A DNA stretch of 64,000 nt from Spongiibacteraceae bacterium (GTDB lineage Bacteria > Pseudomonadota > Gammaproteobacteria > Pseudomonadales > Dasaniaceae). Numbering within the stretch: the stretch's first letter is position 1; every line of letters starts with the position of its first letter. Under the pieces are notes generated by a model. The model was not told the DNA's origin. It saw only the letters and a program-made list of their open reading frames with translations, and searched no databases. Location of the stretch: contig JANQLG010000024.1 of the NCBI GenBank assembly GCA_028280715.1, positions 62,001 to 126,000 on the forward strand, given 5' to 3'. Shown here in pieces: positions 42,206 through 50,226 of the stretch. Both the position numbers and the translations under genes were made by a program.

Positions 42206-45200
42206 TCAACCAACAACAAGCAGCAGAAAAAAACACAACAAAATTCCAACAAATGCCACGCCAGGATGAACCTGTAATACCATGAGTTGCGAGTATCGGG
42301 ACTCAAACATCACCATACTTACACGCGCATAACGGCCCGTTATATGAGTGAAACAATCACTGAAAAAATGTCCTGTATCTTTGAGAATTTTTTTCAGTCT
42401 GTCGCAGAATTTCTCTACAAACACAATCACATCTCCGGCGGGTATTGTTGCGGAACGCGCAAAATAATCACCTGCCACCAGAAATATCAGCGCACCGACG
42501 ATTGGTGGCCAAAGTGAAGACCACAAAGCCTGATATGAAAATGAGTGCGCAATAAAAGGGTCAGCCTGAGGCAGCCAATAGACACCAATCACGACCAATA
42601 ACACCAACATGCCATACACAAATAACCGCGAATTAAAATTCGCTGACGTCAATACTGCTCCATGACTCGATGACCTCAATAGATCAACAAAACGCAACAT
42701 TAATAGCGTGGTGCCAATCGCAGTTATAAGTAACAGATCTGTGATCCATGCCGGTTCCACTAGCGAAGTTTTGAGCGCAGACTTTGCCAGTGCGCCACTG
42801 GTAAACGGCAAACCAACCATAGCCATAGCGGGGATTAAAATTCCTGCCCACACCAACCAACGCCTGGGCGAGTTGGTTGCCAATGCTGGTGCAACTCCGA
42901 CACTTAAAAATAACGCGGCTTTAGCAAGCCCATGATGAATGGCATAAAGTAATAATGCGGAAGATAACAGCGGCCAGAGATCAGGTGTCATCAAACCTGC
43001 ACCAACACCTGTGGCAATAATTCCCATCTGGCTGATCGTAGAATACGCGAGAAGTGTTTTTGGATTGCGCTGAGTAATGCCCACCGCAACCGCAAAAAAT
43101 GCACCACTAATACCTAATGTTAGTAACGTCACACCAACATATTCAAGCGCAACTTCACCTAATGGCAAAAAGCGCCACCAGCCGATCAACCCGGCTTTAA
43201 CCATCAGACCACTGAGCAGTGCACTGGCCGGTAAAGGAGCTACCGGATGAGCGCGGGGCAACCAACTATGTGTTGCCAACAAACCTGCCTTAATTCCGAA
43301 ACCAAGCATCAACAACCAGCTCACCCAAACTGGTTGAGAAGCGGTGTTAATTTTGCCCGGAGATTCACCGTTATTAATGGCTAGTCCTATCAGTGCAGCA
43401 AATAGCAGCACTTCACCAATCACTACCCATTGCATATAGGTTTTACCCGCACGCATCGCTTCATCAGTACCGGCATGAACAACTAGACCGTAGGCGGAGA
43501 AGCTCATTAGGGTAAAAAAAGTAATAAAGCCAAACAGGTCCTGAGATAACGTTAAGCCGAAACTACCCGTCATACACAGTAGAAAATACAGCGTATATCG
43601 CGTTAGATGCTTATCGCCTGCCAGGTAATTACTGCCGTAAATAGCAGCAATCAGCCACAAAATAGCTGCCAGCAGTAATAGCGTTTGTGAAGTTTGATCC
43701 AAGCTAAGCACACTACCAAAAAACAGACCGGGCAATATGTTTAACTGATCCGGCAGTAGCAACGCCGCCGCCAATGCCGGCAGTGCGGCGCAAGGTACAA
43801 GGCGAATACACATACGGCGAGTAACAGGTATGAGTAATCCTAGAGCTAGCAATAAAGGCGTAATCACAACCAGGCTGAGTAGCGGAAGGGCTAGTTGAAT
43901 ACTTTCCGTGCCGCGCTCAAATACCTGTCCGTATTCAAGCGTCGCAATTAATTTCGCCCAATTCAGCGGACTGATCACATTATTGGCAAAAACACCAACA
44001 GCTAAAGCCAGCGCTGCAGTCACCACTGGCGGTACTAGCAACATCCAGGGAGCTTCTGTAATACCTCGTTTGGCTGGCAAGGCACGATCAGAAGGCTTAA
44101 ACCAAGCGGCATAAAGCATGGGTAAAAAGTAAATAGCATTCAGCAAACTGCTGGCAGCTAAAATAAATAACACCCAATGGGCACCTACTTCTAAAGCACC
44201 CAGACCGAGATACCATTTCGACACAAAGCCTGCTAACGGTGGCAATCCAATCATGCCAAGTGCTGCGATGGTAAAAGCAGCCATAGTGAATGGCATACGC
44301 CGTCCGACGCCATTCATCTCGCTTACCTTATGAATACCCATCGTCTCTGCCAGATTACCTGCACAGAAAAACATCGTGATTTTCATTAAGCCTTGATGCA
44401 CGAGGTGCACCATACCGCCAATCGTCGCAATCGGCCCGGCAATCGCTGTGCCCAGCGCAATGTAGGACACCTGGCTCACCGTTGAGTAAGCCAAGCGCTT
44501 TTTAATATCATCCTGAAACAGCGCCCGAACCGAACCATAGACAATGGTGAACGCTGCGACAGCTGCCAACATGCTGGTAACCCCGAGCTCCCGGGCAAAT
44601 TCAATACCATACACATCGTAAACCACACGAATAATGCCGAAAGCACCAGCTTTAACCACAGCTACAGCATGAAGTAATGCACTCACCGGTGCAGGAGCTG
44701 CCATTGCAACTGGCAGCCAACCATGTAACGGTACCAGGGCCGCTTTCACACCGAGGCCGACAATCAGCAATGCAAAGATAATCTTGAGATGACCGGGATC
44801 AAGCTGAGGCATTCCCGACAGCACCCCGGTGACGGTGAAGTCCAGCGGCCCGGCGATGGCTTTTAGCCACACCACACCGGCCAACAACAGCGCTCCGCCA
44901 ATCAGTGTATATGTTAGATAAATACGTCCCGCCCGCAGTGATGCAGCATTACCTTTATGTACCACCAGAGGATAAGTCGTGAGTGTCAGTAGTTCGTAAA
45001 AAATCAAAAAAGTAATCAGGTTGCCGGCCAGTGCGATACCCAATGTTGCTGCCACACACAAGCAAAAAAATCCAAAAAACCGACTGCGGTTTTCCGTATT
45101 TTCAAAATAGCCGATGGCATAAATTGTTGTGAGAAACCACAATAAGCCTGACAGACTGACAAAAAGCAGCGACAGCGTATCCGCATGTAGCACTAAATCC

Positions 45201-45412
45201 ATGCCGGGCAGTAGCGGTAAACGTGTTTCAAAAACCTCACCACTATATACACCGCTGATTAACAGCATTATCAAGCCAATACATGCGATGTTAGCGCCCA
45301 GATTTAACATACGACGCAATAGCAGGCGCTGTTCACCAATGCAAAATATCAACAGCCCCGGTAACAGTGCGGAGAGAACAATAAATAAGGGCAACAGGTT
45401 ATTCAATACCAT
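42206..45412 (-). CDS. Double antiporter-like subunit (two MrpD/NuoL-type domains fused)
   Basis: A 1068-residue membrane protein containing two complete proton-antiporter (NuoL/MrpD-type) domains, at about residues 70–430 and 590–930. The first retains the key residues: glutamate in FYELLTLTTYPL, lysines in GVKAALVPLHGWLP, VVKAGAFG and MKITMFFCAG. In the second, glutamate is replaced by threonine (FFTLMSFSAYGL), while lysines in GIKAGLLATHSWLP, MVKAGLIG and AKAALFLSVG remain. It overlaps mrpD by one base (TAATG). A tail with an additional helix follows. It could supply two extra ion channels to the complex. I know no gene name for it. Confidence 0.85.
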   Translation of the reverse strand: MVLNNLLPLFIVLSALLPGLLIFCIGEQRLLLRRMLNLGANIACIGLIMLLISGVYSGEVFETRLPLLPGMDLVLHADTLSLLFVSLSGLLWFLTTIYAIGYFENTENRSRFFGFFCLCVAATLGIALAGNLITFLIFYELLTLTTYPLVVHKGNAASLRAGRIYLTYTLIGGALLLAGVVWLKAIAGPLDFTVTGVLSGMPQLDPGHLKIIFALLIVGLGVKAALVPLHGWLPVAMAAPAPVSALLHAVAVVKAGAFGIIRVVYDVYGIEFARELGVTSMLAAVAAFTIVYGSVRALFQDDIKKRLAYSTVSQVSYIALGTAIAGPIATIGGMVHLVHQGLMKITMFFCAGNLAETMGIHKVSEMNGVGRRMPFTMAAFTIAALGMIGLPPLAGFVSKWYLGLGALEVGAHWVLFILAASSLLNAIYFLPMLYAAWFKPSDRALPAKRGITEAPWMLLVPPVVTAALALAVGVFANNVISPLNWAKLIATLEYGQVFERGTESIQLALPLLSLVVITPLLLALGLLIPVTRRMCIRLVPCAALPALAAALLLPDQLNILPGLFFGSVLSLDQTSQTLLLLAAILWLIAAIYGSNYLAGDKHLTRYTLYFLLCMTGSFGLTLSQDLFGFITFFTLMSFSAYGLVVHAGTDEAMRAGKTYMQWVVIGEVLLFAALIGLAINNGESPGKINTASQPVWVSWLLMLGFGIKAGLLATHSWLPRAHPVAPLPASALLSGLMVKAGLIGWWRFLPLGEVALEYVGVTLLTLGISGAFFAVAVGITQRNPKTLLAYSTISQMGIIATGVGAGLMTPDLWPLLSSALLLYAIHHGLAKAALFLSVGVAPALATNSPRRWLVWAGILIPAMAMVGLPFTSGALAKSALKTSLVEPAWITDLLLITAIGTTLLMLRFVDLLRSSSHGAVLTSANFNSRLFVYGMLVLLVVIGVYWLPQADPFIAHSFSYQALWSSLWPPIVGALIFLVAGDYFARSATIPAGDVIVFVEKFCDRLKKILKDTGHFFSDCFTHITGRYARVSMVMFESRYSQLMVLQVHPGVAFVGILLCFFLLLVVG

Positions 45413-46950
45413 TACAAACCTCCCGCGCCCATCGATGAGATCTGAGCACTGCCCTCTAATAAAGCAAGCACCGGCTCGGCATTAAACCCTAATAAAACTG
45501 CTGAAATGGCCAACACCAGTCCACACATAGCCAAGCCTCTGGGCAGGAGATGAGTAGACATTTTATCTCCGCTCTGGGCGACGGTTTGAGCGAATGCAAT
45601 AGTGAGTACTCGACCAATATAAACCGCAGCCAATAAACCACCGACGAGCATCACGATCACCCACCACCATTGCCCATTTTGAATAGCACTATTAAGCAGC
45701 AACCACTTGGCGATAAAACCGCCACTAGGTGGTAAACCAATCAGACTGATACCTGCAATAGCAAAAGTGAATACTGCGATGGGTTGAGAGCGTGCCGCTC
45801 CCTGCAGTTTGTCAATCGTATCGTGGCCGTAACAAGATTGAATATTACCGGCCGCCAAAAACATAGCGGCTTTAGCCAAAGCGTGCGCAATAATAAAGTA
45901 GATAACAGCTGCTAACGCGGCACTACCAGCGACATCACTAACGGAATCAATAAGAGGCACCGATATATCACTGGCAGCTGCAAGGGGAAACAACAGAAAG
46001 AGGTAACCTAATTGTGCTACTGTCGAATATGCCACAAGCAACTTTAGACGTGACGCGCGAAACGCCGCAATACAACCCCAGACGATTGCGGTGGCGCCCA
46101 ACAGACCTAAGAAGTTCATTGCAAATTCAGTGGTGGCAGGAGCCAATACCTCCAACCAAAAACGTACCAGCAGATAAAAAGATGCCTTAACTACAAGTGC
46201 AGATAGCACCGCACTCACAGGTGCGGGTGCACTGGCATGAGCCGAAGGCAACCAAAAATGCAGTGGCAGCAATGCTGTTTTCAGCAACAAACCAACACTG
46301 ATCAGCGCCAAGCTTGCCCAAGTTAATGGATTTGCCTGCACAGTACTAGCCAGCTGCACCAGATCCAAAGTGCCATAAGCACGGTAAAGTAAGGCTACAC
46401 CGAGCAGGTAACACAATGAACCTAACAGTCCAACTAAGGCATAGCGCAGCGCAGCCGTCAATGCCGCACGAGTACCAGTCAACGCTACCAACGCAACGGC
46501 AGATAGCCCGATAATTTCCAATGCCACATAAATATTAAACGCATCAGCTGAGATAAAAGCTGCATTAAGGCCCGCCACCAGCAACCACCACAGCGGCCAG
46601 AAACCTGCAGCTTTATTAGGGGCAGAAAAATATTGAGCACTGTAAATACTGAGAATCAAAACCAGCAAGGCAGTGATCAATAGTAAGATAATAGCCAGAC
46701 CATCAACCACTAGATCGATACCTAAAGGCGCACCCCAGCCACCCAACGCATACCGATAAGATGCACCTGCACCAGAATGCTGGATAGCCAATAGCAGCAT
46801 GACCACTATGCTCAACTGTAAAAATGCAAACAGAATACTGAGTCCAACCCGCCAGCGATGCGAATCCAATAAGGCGCAGGCAATAGCAGCGAGTAACGGC
46901 AAACCCACCACCAGGGGTAATAGAGAATATACGGCATCCCAAGACATCAT
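45412..46950 (-). CDS. mrpD: Mrp-type cation/proton antiporter subunit D (MbhH-like)
   Basis: A 512-residue antiporter-like membrane subunit related to NuoN/NuoM, with about fourteen helices. The glutamate in YVALEIIGLSAVALV, the broken-helix lysine in LLKTALLPLHFWLP, the lysine of SALVVKASFYLLV and AKAAMFLAAGNIQ are all present. Mrp complexes exchange sodium or potassium for protons. It overlaps mrpC by four bases. Confidence 0.93.
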   Translation of the reverse strand: MMSWDAVYSLLPLVVGLPLLAAIACALLDSHRWRVGLSILFAFLQLSIVVMLLLAIQHSGAGASYRYALGGWGAPLGIDLVVDGLAIILLLITALLVLILSIYSAQYFSAPNKAAGFWPLWWLLVAGLNAAFISADAFNIYVALEIIGLSAVALVALTGTRAALTAALRYALVGLLGSLCYLLGVALLYRAYGTLDLVQLASTVQANPLTWASLALISVGLLLKTALLPLHFWLPSAHASAPAPVSAVLSALVVKASFYLLVRFWLEVLAPATTEFAMNFLGLLGATAIVWGCIAAFRASRLKLLVAYSTVAQLGYLFLLFPLAAASDISVPLIDSVSDVAGSAALAAVIYFIIAHALAKAAMFLAAGNIQSCYGHDTIDKLQGAARSQPIAVFTFAIAGISLIGLPPSGGFIAKWLLLNSAIQNGQWWWVIVMLVGGLLAAVYIGRVLTIAFAQTVAQSGDKMSTHLLPRGLAMCGLVLAISAVLLGFNAEPVLALLEGSAQISSMGAGGL

Positions 46951-47243
46951 TGCGTAGACTCTCCTGCTTCATTCTCATCAAGCAATTGGATTCGTAACGC
47001 CAGCCAGAGACACTGTGCTGTTCCAGCAACGGCTACCACAATACCCGTCAGCACCATGGCATGAGGCACCGGGTCAGTGATGGCACCATGATGCGCGCTA
47101 GCCAACAGCACCATAAACACACCGATACCCATAATATTGACCGCAATGAGTTTGCGAATAACATGTGCAGCCACAACCACACCGAACACACCGATGCCAA
47201 AAAGTGCGACACCAACAACACTGTAGAGCAGATCCTGAGTCAT
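46947..47243 (-). CDS. mrpC: Mrp-type antiporter subunit C (NuoK-like)
   Basis: A 98-residue, three-helix subunit homologous to NuoK, with RKLIAVNIMGIGVFMVLLA and DPVPHAMVLTGIVVAVAGTA, the typical MrpC blocks. It overlaps both neighbours by four bases (ATGA), so translation of the operon is coupled. Confidence 0.93.
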   Translation of the reverse strand: MTQDLLYSVVGVALFGIGVFGVVVAAHVIRKLIAVNIMGIGVFMVLLASAHHGAITDPVPHAMVLTGIVVAVAGTAQCLWLALRIQLLDENEAGESTQ

Positions 47244-47983
47244 TGATTTATCTCCTGCTCAGACCGCTCTGCTATTTTTTTGAGCCGCACAAACAACAGC
47301 AGCAAAATGGCAGCAATTGATAAGGTGGCAGCGATTTCCACAACGAGAATTAGCCAGCCGGCATGCTCAACGGGATATTGCAAACTTGTGCCCGTGACAA
47401 TCGCGTTTGCAGCGGCGACCAAAAGAAACACCAGTAAACCGAGGTTGAGTGCAACACGCGCTTTCGTCGTTTGCCACAAAAAATCATGGCGCCCAGCCAG
47501 AGACAAAGCGACACCTGCTCCAGCAACCACGGCGCCAGCCTGGAATGCACCGCCCGGTGAATAAGCTCCCGTCCACAGAAGATAACCACCGACTAATATC
47601 GCCAGTGGCACCAGCCATTTCAGCAAGCCAACTAGAACGGGACTGATTATTATTTTGTCATCGACAGACAAAAATTGTGTAGTGGTCGATGACTGCGTAG
47701 GCAGTATTGCCACAGCGACAATCAGCAGTACTGCAATTTCCAATAAGGTATCGTAACTACGAAAATTGAGTAAAACGGCTGTTACAGGATTTTCCACGCC
47801 GCTGATATCGAGATTTTTCGCCGCTAAATCAGCAAGCCCAGGCACTGCTTTATCGGTGACTAACAACGCAATCGTTAGGGCTATACTCAGTGCAGTAATA
47901 ATAGCGCCCAGCAACCAGCAAGTTACTCTTGATAGCTCTTTTTCATTCGTGTTCTGTTGCTGAAATTCAAGACTAATAAACAT
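47240..47983 (-). CDS. mrpB: Fused MbhE–MrpB antiporter subunit
   Basis: A 247-residue membrane protein. The N-terminal part (about 20–100) contains NPVTAVLLNFRSYDTLLEIAVL, the hallmark of MbhE and of the MrpA C-terminus. The C-terminal part (about 115–240) is MrpB/MbhF (LLWTGAYSPGGAFQAGAVVAG). In other systems these are separate genes or the former is part of MrpA. The frame is open to 48016, but the ATG at 47983 overlaps the preceding gene by only 11 bases and is more plausible. Confidence 0.85.
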   Translation of the reverse strand: MFISLEFQQQNTNEKELSRVTCWLLGAIITALSIALTIALLVTDKAVPGLADLAAKNLDISGVENPVTAVLLNFRSYDTLLEIAVLLIVAVAILPTQSSTTTQFLSVDDKIIISPVLVGLLKWLVPLAILVGGYLLWTGAYSPGGAFQAGAVVAGAGVALSLAGRHDFLWQTTKARVALNLGLLVFLLVAAANAIVTGTSLQYPVEHAGWLILVVEIAATLSIAAILLLLFVRLKKIAERSEQEINQ

Positions 47984-48251
47984 CGTTAGAACTCTCGAAT
48001 TTCGCTGCCGCTTCATTACTCAACCGCCGCCATGCAACCAACAGCAGCGCTCCAGTAAGACCCGCGCCAATAGCCGCTTCAGCAATCGCGACGTCCCAGG
48101 CATTTAACCTTACCCAAATGATGGTGACTAATAAGCCGAGACTGACGTAGAGAACAATCGCGGTAAAAACCTGGCGCGCCGACAACGTTAAGCACGCCAA
48201 CAGAAGAACGCTCAATGAGAGGATGATATCGATAATTATCTCGGCACTCAT
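47973..48251 (-). CDS. MbhD-like antiporter subunit (DUF4040)
   Basis: A 92-residue, three-helix protein matching DUF4040/MbhD, corresponding to part of the MrpA C-terminus. The diagnostic block is WDVAIAEAAIGAGLTGALLLVAWR. The frame is open to 48335, but the ATG at 48251 gives MSAEIIIDIIL, has AGGAGA upstream and overlaps mrpG by four bases, the same as every other junction in the operon. Confidence 0.85.
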   Translation of the reverse strand: MSAEIIIDIILSLSVLLLACLTLSARQVFTAIVLYVSLGLLVTIIWVRLNAWDVAIAEAAIGAGLTGALLLVAWRRLSNEAAAKFESSNDVY

Positions 48252-48607
48252 TTTTGTTCTCCTGGTTTTGGTTCTCCTAGTTTTGGCTCTCCTCGATTTG
48301 CGCCGGAATTCACTGTGGCATCTCGTGCCAACCATTTGAAGCCATAGTCGGCGATCAGAAAGCTGGTTACGGCGCTGGATATCATGACCAGAATCCAGAT
48401 AACTACGAGCTGTATGGCATCGAAGCCAGAAGTCACTTGTGGCACTAAACCTACCGCAATCAGACCTAAACCAAGATTGTCGACCTTGGTCAATGCATTT
48501 AGACGACTGAACACATCAGGAAAACGGAGTAAACCCAAAGAGCCTGCGGCAAAAAAATAAAGCCCTGCTACACTGGTCACGATAGTGAAAATATCCCAGA
48601 CACTCAT
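48248..48607 (-). CDS. mrpG: Mrp-type antiporter subunit G
   Basis: A 119-residue MrpG/MnhG/MbhC subunit with three helices. The diagnostic block is GSLGLLRFPDVFSRLNALTKVDNLG. The C-terminus is extended and repetitive (RGEPKLGEPKPGEQK), because the coding DNA holds three copies of an AGGAGA-containing unit just before the next start codon. It overlaps both neighbours by four bases. Confidence 0.92.
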   Translation of the reverse strand: MSVWDIFTIVTSVAGLYFFAAGSLGLLRFPDVFSRLNALTKVDNLGLGLIAVGLVPQVTSGFDAIQLVVIWILVMISSAVTSFLIADYGFKWLARDATVNSGANRGEPKLGEPKPGEQK

Positions 48608-48861
48608 AGTTTTCTTGCTCCTAAAGCTACAAATGTAATGAGTGTCAGTGGCGCCAATAACGCCAATACCAGAGCTGTGTTGAGCAATGCAGCCTGCTGT
48701 TGAACGACGGCAATTATCATCAATATCGCCACCCCCACTGTGCCAAATAATTGTGACGCGAGCATACGGTCAGCAATAGTCGGCCCACGCATTACACGTA
48801 CAAGCCCCACCAACAATATTAGAAGTAACATCGCGGTGACAAAGATAAGATAAGTATTCAT
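48604..48861 (-). CDS. mrpF: Mrp-type antiporter subunit F
   Basis: An 85-residue MrpF/MnhF/MbhB subunit with three helices. LVRVMRGPTIADRMLASQLFGTVG is the diagnostic block. It overlaps mrpE and mrpG by four bases each. Confidence 0.93.
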   Translation of the reverse strand: MNTYLIFVTAMLLLILLVGLVRVMRGPTIADRMLASQLFGTVGVAILMIIAVVQQQAALLNTALVLALLAPLTLITFVALGARKL

Positions 48862-49493
48862 TGCCGCTCTCCGGTTACCGCTTTTGTTGCAACAGTTACC
48901 AAGTCGATAAAGTCGAGACCAAAAAAACCTGCAATTTGCGTTTCACACCGCCTCAGCTCGCTGTCGTTATCTGCGTGAATATCGAGTACATGAATAATGA
49001 TTGTGTTGTCCTGCCAGGCAACACTTACTGTGCCAGGCAACAAACTAATGATATTGATAAAGAAAAGTTGCGGCCTACCGGCCGGCAGATGTGTGACATA
49101 CTGAATAAAACCCGGCCGTAAATGGCCCTGAGGATGTATAGCAAGTAATGCGCTTTGCCATCCACCTTTCAAAGACTCAGCAATGAAGAAGGGAATAAAC
49201 CGAAGCAAAGCGCCCGGGCGTAGGCTCTGGTGTACAGAAGTTTTATGTTTGTCTTCAACCGCGAAAAGATAAATGGCGCACCAAGTGGCCAGAGGAACTA
49301 CTACAATGCCGATTAGCCAGGAGTCTACACTGCCCTGTGTCAGTAACACCCACAATAACGCGAACGCTAAACCGTATCGAACACATCGACCCAAAACCTG
49401 CACTGCAGTCAATTCCCGAGCAGGATCAGTATCGAGTTGTAGTCCAGCGTCGTCAATGGATTGACTGCGCCACGATTCATCACTTTGCATCAT
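48858..49493 (-). CDS. mrpE: Mrp-type antiporter subunit E
   Basis: A 211-residue MrpE/MnhE/MbhA subunit. A charged N-terminus of about 30 residues precedes two helices, then a cytoplasmic domain with FFINIISLLPGTVSVAWQ and IIIHVLDIHAD, characteristic of the family. The frame begins at a TTG at 49502, but AAAGGAG is better placed for the ATG at 49493 (or the next codon). It is the first gene of a nine-gene operon. The 250 bp upstream contain AT-rich sequence and a repeated GTGCAC, but no promoter I can name. Confidence 0.9.
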   Translation of the reverse strand: MMQSDESWRSQSIDDAGLQLDTDPARELTAVQVLGRCVRYGLAFALLWVLLTQGSVDSWLIGIVVVPLATWCAIYLFAVEDKHKTSVHQSLRPGALLRFIPFFIAESLKGGWQSALLAIHPQGHLRPGFIQYVTHLPAGRPQLFFINIISLLPGTVSVAWQDNTIIIHVLDIHADNDSELRRCETQIAGFFGLDFIDLVTVATKAVTGERQ

Positions 49494-49752
49494 GTACTCC
49501 AAAACTCCTTTTGGTCCACTATGTAATTAAGCGGCCCTCAGCAAAATTAAGGGGTGCACACGCTGAATGAGCCAGCAAAGTGCACTTTAGTTGAGGTAAA
49601 GAGTAATGGAATTAATAGACAATAAAAGTCGAATAATTTTATCTAATTAATCGATTTATTCGATGATTTAAAAATCTTGAAAAATGGCAATCTGCACCAA
49701 GGGGTAATTTAACCGCCAAAAAGAGAGCTACGTGTATCAGGAAATATCAGGA

Positions 49753-50127
49753 TCAGGTTTTTGATCCATCTAGCCAACATGCTCTAGACTCTGTATGAAT
49801 TTGCTTGATTTTCTTTGGCCTAAATTCTGTATCAATACTTGCGACAGAGATCGACACCCAATCCGGGTACTCTTCACTGCCACTCCATTCAATATTAGAA
49901 CCACACAAGCTACAGAACTTTCGAGCGATATTGGCGGACGAGTTATAAACTGTGAGTGCATCCTGCCCAGACAAATATCTAAAATCAGCTTTTGGCAAAC
50001 TTGCATAGGTAGCAAAAGCTGCTCCATGTTGTTTTTGACACATTTTGCAATGGCAATGTGATACAGCTTTTGGCTCAGAGTTAAGTTCAAAAGTTATAGT
50101 GCCACATAAGCAGCTACCTTTATGCAT
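49753..50127 (-). CDS. GFA-family zinc protein
   Basis: A 124-residue protein of the glutathione-dependent formaldehyde-activating (Gfa / CENP-V) fold. The zinc-binding cysteine groups are CLCG near the N-terminus, CHCKMC in the middle and CSLCGSN near residue 75. Members include glutathione-binding enzymes, but most are uncharacterised. The frame extends 13 codons to a TTG, but the ATG at 50127 has AGGA at six bases and begins MHKGSCLCG, the usual family start. Confidence 0.9.
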   Translation of the reverse strand: MHKGSCLCGTITFELNSEPKAVSHCHCKMCQKQHGAAFATYASLPKADFRYLSGQDALTVYNSSANIARKFCSLCGSNIEWSGSEEYPDWVSISVASIDTEFRPKKIKQIHTESRACWLDGSKT

Positions 50128-50226
50128 CCTTATTCCTGATAGTTTACGATAAATGTCTATAAGCAAATCTACCGATTCTCGACTAAATCTGCGGTACTTT
50201 TAAACAGTAACAAACCACTTTTTTGA

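Noticed and set aside
47983..48016. Longer start for the MbhE–MrpB fusion
   Set aside because: It would overlap the upstream gene by 44 bases, whereas other junctions overlap by one to four. The internal ATG is more likely, though not proven.
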